The position numbers and the translations under genes were made by a program. Below the pieces are notes generated by a model, which did no database searches, was not told the origin of the DNA, and saw only the letters and a program-made list of their open reading frames with translations. Of a DNA stretch of 64,000 nucleotides, positions 9,192 through 17,191 are shown piece after piece. The stretch is from Sinorhizobium meliloti (GTDB lineage: Bacteria; Pseudomonadota; Alphaproteobacteria; Rhizobiales; Rhizobiaceae), in the NCBI RefSeq assembly GCF_035610345.1, contig NZ_CP141215.1, positions 1-64,000 of the forward strand. The letters run 5' to 3'. Every line of letters starts with the position of its first letter. The first letter of the stretch is position 1.

Positions 9192-9555
9192 AGTTCCATC
9201 GTATGACCACTCGGAGCACAGGGTTCGATCTTCGCAAAGGCTGCTCGATCGGAGCGAAATCGGGAACTGTCGTTTGCCGGTTAAAAGGGCTCATCCTCGA
9301 TTTCTGTGTTCAGCGGCAGCATTCTCGTCCTCATCAGTCCTGGGCCGGCGCGACCGTACCGCTGACATGCAAATCACGCCATCATAGTTATATGGCTCGA
9401 AGCATATTCTCAGTAGCGACTTCGCAATCAACCGTTTAAGTCCTGTCCGGCAGCGTGGTGTGGGCGTCGAGACGCCAACCTCGAACCGGGCGCGAAGATC
9501 CCGTTTGCTGTTCGGCTACGCGCGGCTTCTCTTCGGGGTAGTGGAGCCGGTCGTA
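9192..9555. other. Intergenic stretch without recognisable genes
   Basis: The possible frames lack ribosome binding sites and protein-like composition. No strong hairpin followed by a T-run was seen after the copper-oxidase cluster. Confidence 0.5.
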
Positions 9556-9735
9556 TCAGGCTTCCTCTTCAGCTGCGACTTGACGGGCCTTCAGGAAAGC
9601 TTGGAACCGCTCGGTCTGCTCTTCCACTGGTACGCCTTCTGCGTCCATTTGAGCCGTGAAGTCAATGTACCGCGGATCAGGCGCAATATCTTCTATTCGG
9701 GGGTTCGCCCGCCTCTGATCCACACGCCATTTCAT
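9556..9735 (-). CDS. Short unrecognised reading frame (59 residues), possibly a gene tail
   Basis: The frame starting at ATG 9735 reads MKWRVDQRRANPRIEDIAPD and ends with a charged helix (EQTERFQAFLKARQVAAEEE). The composition is natural for a soluble protein, but there is no good ribosome binding site and the frame remains open upstream into degenerate sequence. It is more likely the tail of a decayed gene than a complete gene. I do not recognise the family. Confidence 0.3.
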   Translation of the reverse strand: MKWRVDQRRANPRIEDIAPDPRYIDFTAQMDAEGVPVEEQTERFQAFLKARQVAAEEEA

Positions 9736-9864
9736 ATAAGCAGGTTTCTGTGACGTTAGATGGATCACTGGCCTTCTTCCTTGTAATTTGCTGAATTGTC
9801 GGTACACAGCCCAACTTCGAAACCAGTTCGTCAAGCTGGATCTCGCCGGCGATGTAGTCATCGA

Positions 9865-10045
9865 TGACACCAGATGCACGTGAAACGCGCGCACGTCTTC
9901 CAGTCCAGGACGGTCTGGATCGCCCGAAATGGCGCGAGAACTTCGTCACCGTGCAAAACGATCGTTGCGTCGCTGGCGAAAGATTGCGGACTGTCATGTC
10001 ATCGATCATTTGCCGGTGCAACGGGCTTATCTCCCTCATCGTCAT
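9865..10045 (-). pseudogene. N-terminal remnant of a tyrosine recombinase/integrase
   Basis: The reading MTMREISPLHRQMIDDMTVR followed by LSPATQRSF...FSRHFGRS is the SAM-like N-terminal DNA-binding segment of integrases. It starts at ATG 10045 with AGGAG upstream. Near 9900 the frame changes (LEDVRAFHVHLVSS reads in another frame), and from about 9870 the sequence joins an unrelated block (VIDDYIAGEIQLDELVSKLG) resembling the tail of a zinc alcohol dehydrogenase. The catalytic domain is absent, so no recombinase is made. Confidence 0.6.
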
Positions 10046-10233
10046 CTCCTGTTCAAAGGTTGGGCTAAAACAGCCGAATCCTTCAAATCAGAAGCGCATC
10101 ATGCAAATCTTAGTCTAACCGACAGCCGCCTTGCAAATCCTTCCTTACGCGTACTACCTTGTAATCAGAGCAACGCTCCGGGGTCAGCGCTAGGCGCTGG
10201 CCGAAACGAATTATGGTCCGCAAGGACCTTTTT

Positions 10234-10790
10234 TCATTTAAAGCAGCTGTACTTGATGATGCCGAGGTTAGGCCGGTCTTCCTCAGGAAGATGAGCGGCG
10301 ATCAGCCTGCCCGCTTTCATCAGATCGACATAGGGCTTCTAGGTGGGATCGTAACCTCCCTTGGCCATGGGATACAGCGACTTGCATCATCGCTGTCTCA
10401 TTTGTCCGGCGCGTAGGCTCACCCTGACGATCCGGCGAAGGGCATCCCGGCGGCTTTGAGCGCCTTGACATAGGAAATCAGATTTCGGTCTTCGTGTTTG
10501 CCGCTTGCCTCGAAAAAGACCCGGAGGGTGCGGCCGTGGCTATCGGCGAACTTTGCCGCCCGCTCGATGAGGATCGAGTACCCGGTTTTGCACATCAACC
10601 ATAGCCGCTCTTTGTATCTCTCGCGATACCGTAGGACATATCCTAGCCGATCGATAGAGGCCGCAATCCCAATCACGGGGAGCGCGAGGATGCACGCGTC
10701 AAGCTCCGGAAAGAAGATCCGCGCCTTTTCGGGGTTCCTTAGCCAGCCGAAGTCTCCGCGCCCGCCACGAATTTTGCAATTTAGGTATCG
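10234..10790 (-). pseudogene. DUF3800-type protein, decayed
   Basis: The minus strand reads FFPELDACILALPVIGIAAS followed by YVLRYRERYKERLWLMCKTG, then LIERAAKFADSHGRTLRVFF, which I recognise as the DUF3800 family (RNase H-like fold, function unclear). The reading stops at 10419. A deletion with frameshifts follows, and the C-terminal block (YPMAKGGYDP, a TAG codon where tyrosine is usual, then KPYVDLMKAGRLIA) ends at 10234. The N-terminus beyond 10790 is lost to IS5 sequence. These proteins often accompany mobile elements or defence genes. Confidence 0.6.
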
Positions 10791-10800
10791 AGACCGCCTT

Positions 10801-10910
10801 AACGCTGGGCCTGGTGTTCGGCTTGCGGCTGCGTCAGGTCGAAGGATTATTAGGATCGGTGCTGCCCTTGATGGGCTTGGCGCTCGCTGTCCCGATCATA
10901 CCGAATAACG
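10801..10910 (+). mobile_element. Internal fragment of an IS5-family transposase
   Basis: The plus strand encodes LTLGLVFGLRLRQVEGLLGS followed by LPLMGLALAVPDHT, the conserved block before the first catalytic aspartate in IS5-group transposases. Both sides are missing. It abuts, in opposite orientation, the IS5 end at 10951-11162. Confidence 0.65.
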
Positions 10911-10950
10911 AGGCTGACCACCACGCGTCTTTCGGCGTGGAGCAAGCCAC

Positions 10951-11162
10951 ATGGCAAGCGCCTTCGGTGTCAGCCACAGGGTCAAGCTGCCACGTCGCCG
11001 TAACCCCGCCTCATATTCCGGCCAGTTCGTCACCTTGAATTTCATCCTGCCGATGCGATGCGGCGGGCGGCGTTAGTTTGAAAGGCATCAAGGTCATAGA
11101 TCGGTTATTGAGGTTGCCGACCGCCTACACCTACGACCGCTAAACGATCCGTGCACCAACGC
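10951..11162 (-). repeat. Terminal fragment of an IS5-family element (copy 2)
   Basis: This segment is almost the same as 2698-2907: it starts ATGGCAAGCG, encodes the first ~45 codons of the transposase on the minus strand with small indels, and ends with GATCCGTGCACCAACGC at 11146-11162. The inverted repeat directly truncates the integrase remnant next to it. The two copies give a pair of about 210 bp, 8.25 kb apart in the same orientation. Confidence 0.75.
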
Positions 11163-11579
11163 GGGTTTCGTGGCGAATCCGTCTTGAAGACTTCATACAG
11201 GTCCTCGATGACGAGCGGCGGCAGCCCGGATCGGTAGCGGCGGTGTCTCCGGGTTTGGCACAAGCTGACGATAAAGCGTTTCGAGCCGGAGAACCTTTGC
11301 CTCGATCTCGGCCGCCCGAGCCCCGGACGTATTTACGGCGTATCGTAGCATCTCCGTCACGAAACTGTGCGGACATCCATGTGGAGGACTACGGCTTCGT
11401 TCAGCCTGGTACAGTCTGTCTGTCGCAGCCAGATGTTTTCGCCGAGTTGATGGCTCCAGCGAGGGGTTCAACACGTCGCTCCAGATCGTTGCCCAGAAGC
11501 GCGGAACTCCGAACGGATTAACGCTCACGATGCCAAACAAAGCTGTCGGCAATAACGGAGAAGCAAGATTGACCGGCAT
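11163..11579 (-). pseudogene. Tyrosine recombinase/integrase, N-terminal half with deletion and frameshift
   Basis: From ATG 11579 the reading MPVNLASPLLPTALFGIVSV followed by FWATIWSDVLNPSLEPSTRR resembles N-terminal regions of rhizobial plasmid integrases. About 40 residues are missing after DRLYQA, and the reading resumes at FVTEMLRYAVNTSGARAAEI. A frameshift near 11205 separates it from LPPLVIEDLYEVFKTDSPRN, and the gene ends at the IS5 terminus at 11162. The catalytic R-H-R-Y part is gone. Confidence 0.55.
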
Positions 11580-11745
11580 GAAAGGCTCGCGTTTGATACC
11601 GCAGCGAACTTTCATATTCCGCCAACAACGCAACAGACGAAACCGCTTGTTGTTGTGGAAATCCCCAGTTTCATAAAAAGCGGTTTGACCTAAAAAGCAA
11701 CACCAACGAAACCGCCTGTCCAGTTCCATAAGGTATGTTATGCGA

Positions 11746-11759
11746 TATGTTATAACATA
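11746..11759. promoter_or_regulatory. 14-bp perfect palindrome upstream of the integrase remnant
   Basis: TATGTTATAACATA at 11746-11759 is its own reverse complement. A partial extra copy (TATGTTAT) lies at 11734-11741. The spot is an AT-rich island about 170 bp upstream of the integrase start and 95 bp beyond the end of the next gene. It could be an operator or a recombination core site; nothing further supports either. Confidence 0.35.
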
Positions 11760-11852
11760 ACGGTTCCAATGTTCTATACGGGACGCCGCCGCCAACATAA
11801 TCGACAGCAGTGTGGTCTCAGCACACTATTGTGCAATCGGCATAAAGGAGAC

Positions 11853-12326
11853 TCAGGAAACCGATGTGCTGGGCCGATCGCGAGGGGCTTCCAAGACGGC
11901 ATTCATCTCATTGGCGTTCAGGGTGCCACGTGTCGCGATCAGGTAAGCCGCCATATAAGCCAGCTTCAGCCTCGATTCCCGATCGCCCCGCGGCCTGTAA
12001 TTGACGATCGCCAGCCGGCCGGCTTCTTCATCGCGCGCAACGCCTAAAAGTCCGTTTGCATAGGCTACGTTCGTAACCTCGCTGGCTGCCCTGCGTTCAT
12101 CCCACGCACGAACGGCATCCGCGGTCGCCCGTAGCGCAGCGATATGCTGATCCATCAAGTCGCAAAGGGCAACCGCTGTTTCCGCTCCACTCTCTTCTTT
12201 TTGTCCCGCCTCACACTCCGTCGCTGACGCACTCAAAGCCGCGCTCGGGCGCGGAGAAATGGACCCGGCACCACGGGCCGAACGCGAACTGGATGACGAC
12301 AACAGTAGCATGGTGGAATGCCTCAC
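11853..12326 (-). CDS. Conserved hypothetical protein (paralogue of the broken gene at 15741)
   Basis: The 157-residue frame carries a conserved core from about residue 50: LCDLMDQHIAALRATADAVR, AWDERRAASEVTNVAYANGL and, near the end, AYMAAYLIATRGTLNANEMN. The same core occurs in the frameshifted gene at 15741-16075. The first ~48 residues are serine- and alanine-rich and low in complexity, so the true start may be internal, though no better ribosome binding site was seen. It is predicted cytoplasmic and helical, diverging from rcgA across a 92-bp gap. Function is unknown; its position at the edge of the conjugation region suggests an accessory role. Confidence 0.6.
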   Translation of the reverse strand: MRHSTMLLLSSSSSRSARGAGSISPRPSAALSASATECEAGQKEESGAETAVALCDLMDQHIAALRATADAVRAWDERRAASEVTNVAYANGLLGVARDEEAGRLAIVNYRPRGDRESRLKLAYMAAYLIATRGTLNANEMNAVLEAPRDRPSTSVS

Positions 12327-12418
12327 CGATCAAGTTGCATTGCGGGCGTTAAGACCATTGATTGAGGCTGAAGGCACGATAGGATACGAAACGAAACGAA
12401 ATTTGGGCCTATAAGCCA

Positions 12419-14029
12419 TTGGAAAAGAACGGAAAGATTTTTGTCGCACCGCCCAAGGACGGGAGCGATTTCAAGGAGCTGTTCAAGCAGTTAGCCGCTG
12501 CGGGAGCAGGCCGGCCATTAGGCAGTGACGGGTTTCCGCAAGGCCCATGGACGCCGGAGCTCCTGGCAGAGGCGATTTCACAGATCGACTCCAACCGGAT
12601 CGGGGTCGATTTGCGGACGGTCCAGCTCTGGTTTCAAGAGAACGAGAAGGGGATTAGCCCCTCCAACATTCGCTGGCTGGCACGGATCTTTGGCTGCGAT
12701 GATCCGGAAGCGACCAGCCAATGGCAGATGGAGCTCAGCGGGGCGCAATCACGGCTAACCGCCAAGAGGCGAGATTCAAAAAAGACGGGAAGCAGCACGG
12801 GGCTCCTGGTTCAAGACATACCGCCGCCTGTGACAATCGATGATCAGACGCAGCCTGCGAGCGATCTGGCACAAGGCATTGATGCGACCCGGCAAAGACA
12901 GGGTTTCAGTTTGGCGAGAAAATCGGAAGCGCTTTTCAGCCATGGATCTCCCCTGAATTTACCCGCGTCGATATTCGCGGGTGCTTCCGCCCTTGGGTTT
13001 TTGTCGTATATCGTGGGGATCCACAGCGCCACTTATATCCGGGCGGATGGTGTCGTTAAGCAGGTCGGTTTTCTATGGGCGCCGAACTGGACGTTCCTCT
13101 TCATGGTGCTCTTGCCGCTATTTTTCGCGTTCGTGATAGAGCTGCTGGTCTTCTGGAAACATGACGCGCGCTTCAGGCTGGTAGCGCAGGGCGACCGGCT
13201 GGAAAGCGACGATGCCTGGACGCGCAACGTTCAAGCTTATTCGTACACATACTGGGCGGTTTTCTTGATCTGCGTTTTGTTCGCGGGTCTTTTTCAATGG
13301 ATCGGCGTGTGCTTGATCCCGTTGATCAACGGCGGTGGCAACTATGCAGTAGATTGGGGCAAGTTAGCCATTGTGCGCCCTGAAGTCATATCAGTGCCGA
13401 TGACCATTGTGTTCACAGGTCTCGCATATCTCTATATGTGCCTCTGCTTTTATCTTTTTTTCGCGGGCCTCATTCTGCTTCATACGATCGTCCATGATCT
13501 TTGGAGAATTGAAGAGGCGTCAACGATGCGACCGGTGGAACATCGGCGCCAGGACAGTGAAATCGGCCTTAGGGTGATGCGGGGAATTTTCCGGTGCACT
13601 GTCCTGGGTGTTCTGGTCGCCATATGCATGAAGGTCCAAAGCTCTTACCTGAGCTCGAACGGAGGAGATATCGTGACCTGGATAGCCCACGATATCTCTT
13701 CGGCCCTGTATGAGCGCCACGACAGCGGCAATAGCTTCAGCTATAGAATGCCAACGCACTACAGCAGCCTCCTAGTCGCCATTTCGACCTGTATCGTTTT
13801 TCTGTACAGTTCCATCCGCTTGGGTGTCGGAAAGCGGTTTCGCGTGCCTCTATGGAGGATGTCTGCAGTCGTAGGGTTGCTCTTTGCCAGCTACTTGTTG
13901 ATCGATGCCTTTGAGGGCTTTTCGATCCTCCTTGGCGTTGGAGTGCTGCTCGCGACATACGGCCTCTTTGATCCAGAGTTTCGGCGATGGCGAGCAAGCG
14001 AGTTAGGAAGCAACCAGAGTGTATCATAA
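12419..14029 (+). CDS. rcgA: RcgA-like polytopic membrane protein
   Basis: The 536-residue protein has a cytoplasmic N-terminal domain (residues 1-175) containing a helical, HTH-like stretch (LRTVQLWFQENEKGISPSNI). This is followed by about eight hydrophobic segments, for example near 182-202, 221-242, 277-302, 331-362 and 480-520. It matches my memory of proteins called RcgA (putative transporters) beside rhizobial VirB-type conjugation genes; that name is recalled, not searched. The start is TTG at 12419. Its stop overlaps the next gene by 11 bp, so the two are translationally coupled. A regulatory or sensory role in conjugation is plausible, but the substrate is unknown. Confidence 0.68.
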   Translation: MEKNGKIFVAPPKDGSDFKELFKQLAAAGAGRPLGSDGFPQGPWTPELLAEAISQIDSNRIGVDLRTVQLWFQENEKGISPSNIRWLARIFGCDDPEATSQWQMELSGAQSRLTAKRRDSKKTGSSTGLLVQDIPPPVTIDDQTQPASDLAQGIDATRQRQGFSLARKSEALFSHGSPLNLPASIFAGASALGFLSYIVGIHSATYIRADGVVKQVGFLWAPNWTFLFMVLLPLFFAFVIELLVFWKHDARFRLVAQGDRLESDDAWTRNVQAYSYTYWAVFLICVLFAGLFQWIGVCLIPLINGGGNYAVDWGKLAIVRPEVISVPMTIVFTGLAYLYMCLCFYLFFAGLILLHTIVHDLWRIEEASTMRPVEHRRQDSEIGLRVMRGIFRCTVLGVLVAICMKVQSSYLSSNGGDIVTWIAHDISSALYERHDSGNSFSYRMPTHYSSLLVAISTCIVFLYSSIRLGVGKRFRVPLWRMSAVVGLLFASYLLIDAFEGFSILLGVGVLLATYGLFDPEFRRWRASELGSNQSVS

Positions 14030-15029
14030 TTGGCTTGATCGTTGGGACGAGCGGCGGGCGCGGCGCGGTGAGGAAGCGAAGAAAGTAACGGATTTCATCC
14101 TCGACGCCGGCCGGGCATTTCCGGGCGAGAAGAGGATAGAAACTATCGACGAGTTTTGTGTCCTTGCGGACCAGGCCTTGTCTGATTCAAGCTTTTACGA
14201 TGAGCCCAGCGGGAGCGGTCAGGGCTTTGAAAGGCACGATGGGTGGCTCAGATTTCCATCGGACATTTCTACTGATGTCGAAGAGAACAACGTCGTTTGG
14301 GCAAAAATCACCGAGAGCGGCTCGCTCGATCAGGCATTGGTGATTTTTCATCACTGGAATGCCAGCACCCGAAATCGTCAGATTGCCAAGTTTTTCTCGC
14401 AGCGTGGGATCACGGTTGTCGAGATTGCTATGCCTTATCACTTCGAGCGCAGCCGTCCCGGCTCGCTGTACGCCGATTATATGCTTAGTTCGAATCTCGG
14501 CCGAACGATCCAGTCTGTAAGGCAGGCCGTATGGGATGGGCGAAAGCTCATCCGCTGGCTGAAGAGCGAAGGCTATCGAGAGGTCTCGGTTCTCGGCATG
14601 AGCCTTGGCTCCTGGGTTGCGGGATTGATCGCTGCGCATGATCCGGCCGTATCGAAGGCCTCGTTATTTTTGACGGCGGGAAGTCTCGCAGACATGGTTT
14701 GGACGGGGCGCGCGACCCGATCGATACGCGATAGCCTTGAGCCTGTAATTGAGCTCACCGATCTCCGAAGGGCATGGGGTCCGCTCAACTTGGAGAATTA
14801 CGCGCATAATCTGGCACGGCCCGATCTCGAACTTCACGTCGTGTTGGCTACGCGGGACAAGGTGGTGTTGCCCGACCTATCGAGACGCCTCATTCAGAAG
14901 CTGAAGGACGTCGGAGTCAGGCCGAATGTTTTGGAACTGAACTGCGGTCACTATTCGCTCGCCATGCCGCCTTACATTTTACTGGCGGGTTTGAGCTTGA
15001 AGCGGTTTCTATCGTGTGCGGACAAATGA
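14019..15029 (+). CDS. rcgR: RcgR-like alpha/beta hydrolase
   Basis: The 336-residue soluble protein has the nucleophile elbow GMSLGS (Ser195) after a predicted strand (VSVLGM) and a candidate catalytic histidine at H311 (CGHYS), consistent with an alpha/beta hydrolase. I recall RcgR-family proteins as putative quorum-lactone hydrolases encoded next to rcgA in rhizobial conjugation regions. By that analogy it may degrade an acyl-homoserine lactone or related signal and tune transfer. The start is GTG at 14019 inside the end of rcgA. No signal peptide is visible, so it should act in the cytoplasm. The substrate is inference only. Confidence 0.65.
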   Translation: MYHNWLDRWDERRARRGEEAKKVTDFILDAGRAFPGEKRIETIDEFCVLADQALSDSSFYDEPSGSGQGFERHDGWLRFPSDISTDVEENNVVWAKITESGSLDQALVIFHHWNASTRNRQIAKFFSQRGITVVEIAMPYHFERSRPGSLYADYMLSSNLGRTIQSVRQAVWDGRKLIRWLKSEGYREVSVLGMSLGSWVAGLIAAHDPAVSKASLFLTAGSLADMVWTGRATRSIRDSLEPVIELTDLRRAWGPLNLENYAHNLARPDLELHVVLATRDKVVLPDLSRRLIQKLKDVGVRPNVLELNCGHYSLAMPPYILLAGLSLKRFLSCADK

Positions 15030-15096
15030 TCGGCCCGGCGAATATGCAGGGCGTCGGCCGCCGTTACAGTGACACTCAGGAAAGATCGCGAGCCGC

Positions 15097-15261
15097 CTAG
15101 TGAAGCGGCTCAACGCTGGTCAGCGCGTCGAATGCGGCCTCTTCCTGCTGGCGCTGCGCGACGGCGCGCTCCAGCTCGGCCGCGATCTGCTGACGCTCGC
15201 CGGCGTCGATGGATGCCGCCAACTCGGCCCGCAATTCATCAATGTGCTCGTAAGTGGTCAT
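15097..15261 (-). CDS. 54-residue charged helical protein
   Basis: The frame runs from ATG 15261 (MTTYEHIDELRAELAASIDA) to TAG at 15097 and is preceded by GAGGAGC at good spacing. The product is strongly helical and charged (GERQQIAAELERAVAQRQQE), suggesting a short coiled coil. It faces the end of rcgR convergently. The strong ribosome binding site and clean composition support a real gene, but function is unknown. Confidence 0.55.
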   Translation of the reverse strand: MTTYEHIDELRAELAASIDAGERQQIAAELERAVAQRQQEEAAFDALTSVEPLH

Positions 15262-15520
15262 CGTCAGCTCCTCTGATTGAAAACAGAGGCTGAGCCCCGA
15301 GGTGATGGGCTTGGGTCAATGATCGCGCTGGCCCGAAGGGCAGATGGGGGAGCCGATTTTGTCGCTCGCGGCAAATTTGGGGAACCGCTCTTAGGTCTTA
15401 GTCACGTGTCCTGTTGAGAGAGAAAACTACCTCTCCGTATTGCACCGAAACTAACGGCCGAAGGCCGCATATTTTCAACTCACTGAGAGGGGAAGAGAGA
15501 GCCCTGCCCTCTCTCCCCCA

Positions 15521-15628
15521 CAAGCACTAAACCGGTCTCCCCATGCTTCGGCCCGATGGCCTGCAGCACCGGACGGCTGCGCCGACACGGCCCTGCGGGT
15601 GGGTGATCCCCCTCCGGTTTAGCGCTTG
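15521..15628. repeat. Inverted repeat in the intergenic region 15262-15740
   Basis: CAAGCACTAAACCGG at 15521-15535 pairs with CCGGTTTAGCGCTTG at 15614-15628 (14 of 15 bases). Purine- and pyrimidine-rich blocks flank the arms (GGGGAAGAGAGAG near 15489, CCCCCTCTCTTCC near 15630). The 480-bp interval has no other gene. It could be a structured RNA, a second transfer origin or a regulatory element for the following gene. Confidence 0.4.
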
Positions 15629-15664
15629 TCCCCCTCTCTTCCGCTGTTCCGCACGAGCTCGGGA

Positions 15665-15682
15665 GCAGGAGCGGGCTCCTGC
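15665..15682 (+). promoter_or_regulatory. Short perfect hairpin upstream of the 15741 gene
   Basis: GCAGGAGC, a GG loop and GCTCCTGC form an 8-bp perfect stem 58 bp before the ATG at 15741. It lacks a T-run, so it is not a typical terminator. It might be an operator or part of the leader. Confidence 0.3.
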
Positions 15683-15740
15683 CCTCCCTTCGATTTGGGA
15701 GGTCCAGTAGTTAGCGCGGAACCTGGGATTGAGGGTTGCG

Positions 15741-16075
15741 ATGACAGAGGATTTTGGAATGGAAGCCGCGGTGTCGTTGGATATGATGATCGAGCGGCAT
15801 ATAGCGGCGCTATCGGCGACTTCTAAGGCGGTGCACGAATGGGATGAACGCCGCGCGGCTGGCGATGTAACCAACGTGGTCTACGCAAAGGCTCTGCTCG
15901 AGGTGACGAAGAGGAAGAGGCCGCCAGGCTAAGGATCGTGAACCACTCGCCGTGCAACGATCAACAAGGATGGCAAAAGTTGACCTACTTGGCCGCGTAT
16001 TTGTTCGCGACGCGAGGCTCGCTCAAGCCGGAAGAAATGGATGCCGTCTTGAGTACGACCGAGCCTGTGGAATAG
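15741..16075 (+). pseudogene. Frameshifted paralogue of the 11853-12326 protein
   Basis: From ATG 15741 (GAGGG at 15731-15735) the frame reads MTEDFGMEAAVSLDMMIERH followed by WDERRAAGDVTNVVYAKALL, clearly related to the gene at 11853-12326. Near 15905 one base appears to be lost in a purine-rich run: the frame ends at 15932, while the adjacent frame continues EEEEAARLRIVNHSPC...YLAAYLFATRGSLKPEEMDA and stops at 16075. The family-conserved C-terminal half is therefore separated from its N-terminus. The duplicated but broken copy lies on the other side of rcgA/rcgR. Confidence 0.65.
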
Positions 16076-16128
16076 GCCTGTGCCTTGGCCTAGCAATGTG
16101 CTGGGTCGAGCGTGAAGGGCAGAAGAAT

Positions 16129-16157
16129 AAAGCCGCCCTTGTTGGGCGGCTTCTTTG
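16129..16157. terminator. Rho-independent terminator, probably bidirectional
   Basis: GCCGCCC at 16132-16138 and GGGCGGC at 16144-16150 form a stem with a TTGTT loop, followed by TTCTTTGTT. On the other strand an A/T-rich stretch precedes the stem. It lies between convergent genes, immediately after the stop codon of the minus-strand operon, and probably ends both transcripts. Confidence 0.75.
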
Positions 16158-16574
16158 TTAATTCATTGTGGCGATCCACTCGCCGGATGCTGACTTAGCG
16201 AAGCCGACGATTCGATCAATAGGCCGCGCTTCGGGTCCCATCTTGACCGAGGTCATGCAAGCGACACCTGGCCCTGCCCCGGCCTTGTCACATTGGCCGA
16301 GTGCCAGAGAGATTTCCGGCAGATTATTCCGATCCCAAACGAGAGGAGACGCCGCATGTGCTTTGCGGTAGGCGGCCAATGCTTCGGCTTCTGTCGGCGC
16401 TTCAACGGTCGGAATAGGGCAGAGAGATGGATCAGCGGAGATAGCCGCAACCAGTTCGGGTTTCGAGATGGCCTGAGCTTCGACTTTCGGCTCGGACGCG
16501 GCAATGTAGGTGCCGCCGGCGCCAGCCGCTAAACCGAGGGTAGCTGCGATCGCGATTATGGCATTCTGGTGCAT
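16158..16574 (-). CDS. Small exported protein, last gene of the minus-strand operon
   Basis: ATG 16574 (MHQNAIIAIAATLGLAAGAG) follows AGAGGAAA. The 138-residue product has an N-terminal signal or anchor helix, then PELVAAISADPSLCPIPTVE, a helical segment, and a cysteine-containing C-terminal part (ALGQCDKAGAGPGVACMTSV). It is probably periplasmic or anchored in the inner membrane. It lies 19 bp after the upstream gene and ends at a terminator, so it closes the operon. I do not recognise the family; the context suggests a conjugation accessory or entry-exclusion role. Confidence 0.65.
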   Translation of the reverse strand: MHQNAIIAIAATLGLAAGAGGTYIAASEPKVEAQAISKPELVAAISADPSLCPIPTVEAPTEAEALAAYRKAHAASPLVWDRNNLPEISLALGQCDKAGAGPGVACMTSVKMGPEARPIDRIVGFAKSASGEWIATMN

Positions 16575-16593
16575 TGAATGTTTCCTCTGATGC

Positions 16594-17190
16594 TTAGGTC
16601 CTGAGATTGAACCAGAAGCGCTCCTTGACGCCCTTGTCATTCGGGATGTCGAAATACCAGTCGTTAGCACGGCGCGGCCGGGGGGAGGTTACCTGCACCT
16701 GGCAACCGTTGTAGCGGTTGTTGCGATTCAAGAAATTGTCGTTGTGGCTGCCGCTGGTGAGAACGTTGACTGTAATTCTATTCCGCTGGTTGGCTTCTTC
16801 GTCGCCATAAAGGCGGCTGAATTCGTTTCGGTTCTCGCATCTGTCGACGATCCGGACGCATTGATCCTGCTCGTTGCGTCGTAAGCCGTTATCGTCTCCA
16901 TCATTGCTCGAGGTGGGGTGCGACCCTGCAGGGCAGTCCTCGAACTCTTCCCGGCCTGGCTCGCCGGCCTTCGCGTCGTGACAAATGGGCCAATCAAATC
17001 CGGGCTTCGCCATTGCGGCGATCAGCCTCTTCATCGGGGGCACACAATAGGGAACGCCCTGCCAGGACAGATTTTGCGAGGCAGCGCAAAGGAGAACCTG
17101 GCAACCCCAGGAAGCATCTTCTGCCTTCGCTCCTGTGGGGGCGAAGGCAAGCGCAGCAAGACCGGCTGCAGCATAAAGTAGGTGTTTCAT
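16594..17190 (-). CDS. Cysteine-rich exported conjugation-associated protein
   Basis: The 198-residue protein starts MKHLLYAAAGLAALAFAPTG with a clear Sec signal (cut near residue 23). The mature N-terminus has paired cysteines (SWGCQVLLCAAS, VPYCVPPM, WPICHDAK) likely to form disulfides in the periplasm. The C-terminal half is rich in N, R and D (RNRITVNVLTSG). I remember the WGCQVLLCAA block from unnamed proteins next to VirB-type systems on alphaproteobacterial plasmids; no function is established. It follows the membrane protein gene with no gap and precedes the terminal gene by 19 bp. Confidence 0.68.
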   Translation of the reverse strand: MKHLLYAAAGLAALAFAPTGAKAEDASWGCQVLLCAASQNLSWQGVPYCVPPMKRLIAAMAKPGFDWPICHDAKAGEPGREEFEDCPAGSHPTSSNDGDDNGLRRNEQDQCVRIVDRCENRNEFSRLYGDEEANQRNRITVNVLTSGSHNDNFLNRNNRYNGCQVQVTSPRPRRANDWYFDIPNDKGVKERFWFNLRT

Positions 17191-17191
17191 G

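Noticed and set aside
11746..11759. Palindrome as an attachment site for integration
   Set aside because: No matching second copy or tRNA target was seen in the window, so only a generic regulatory label is given.
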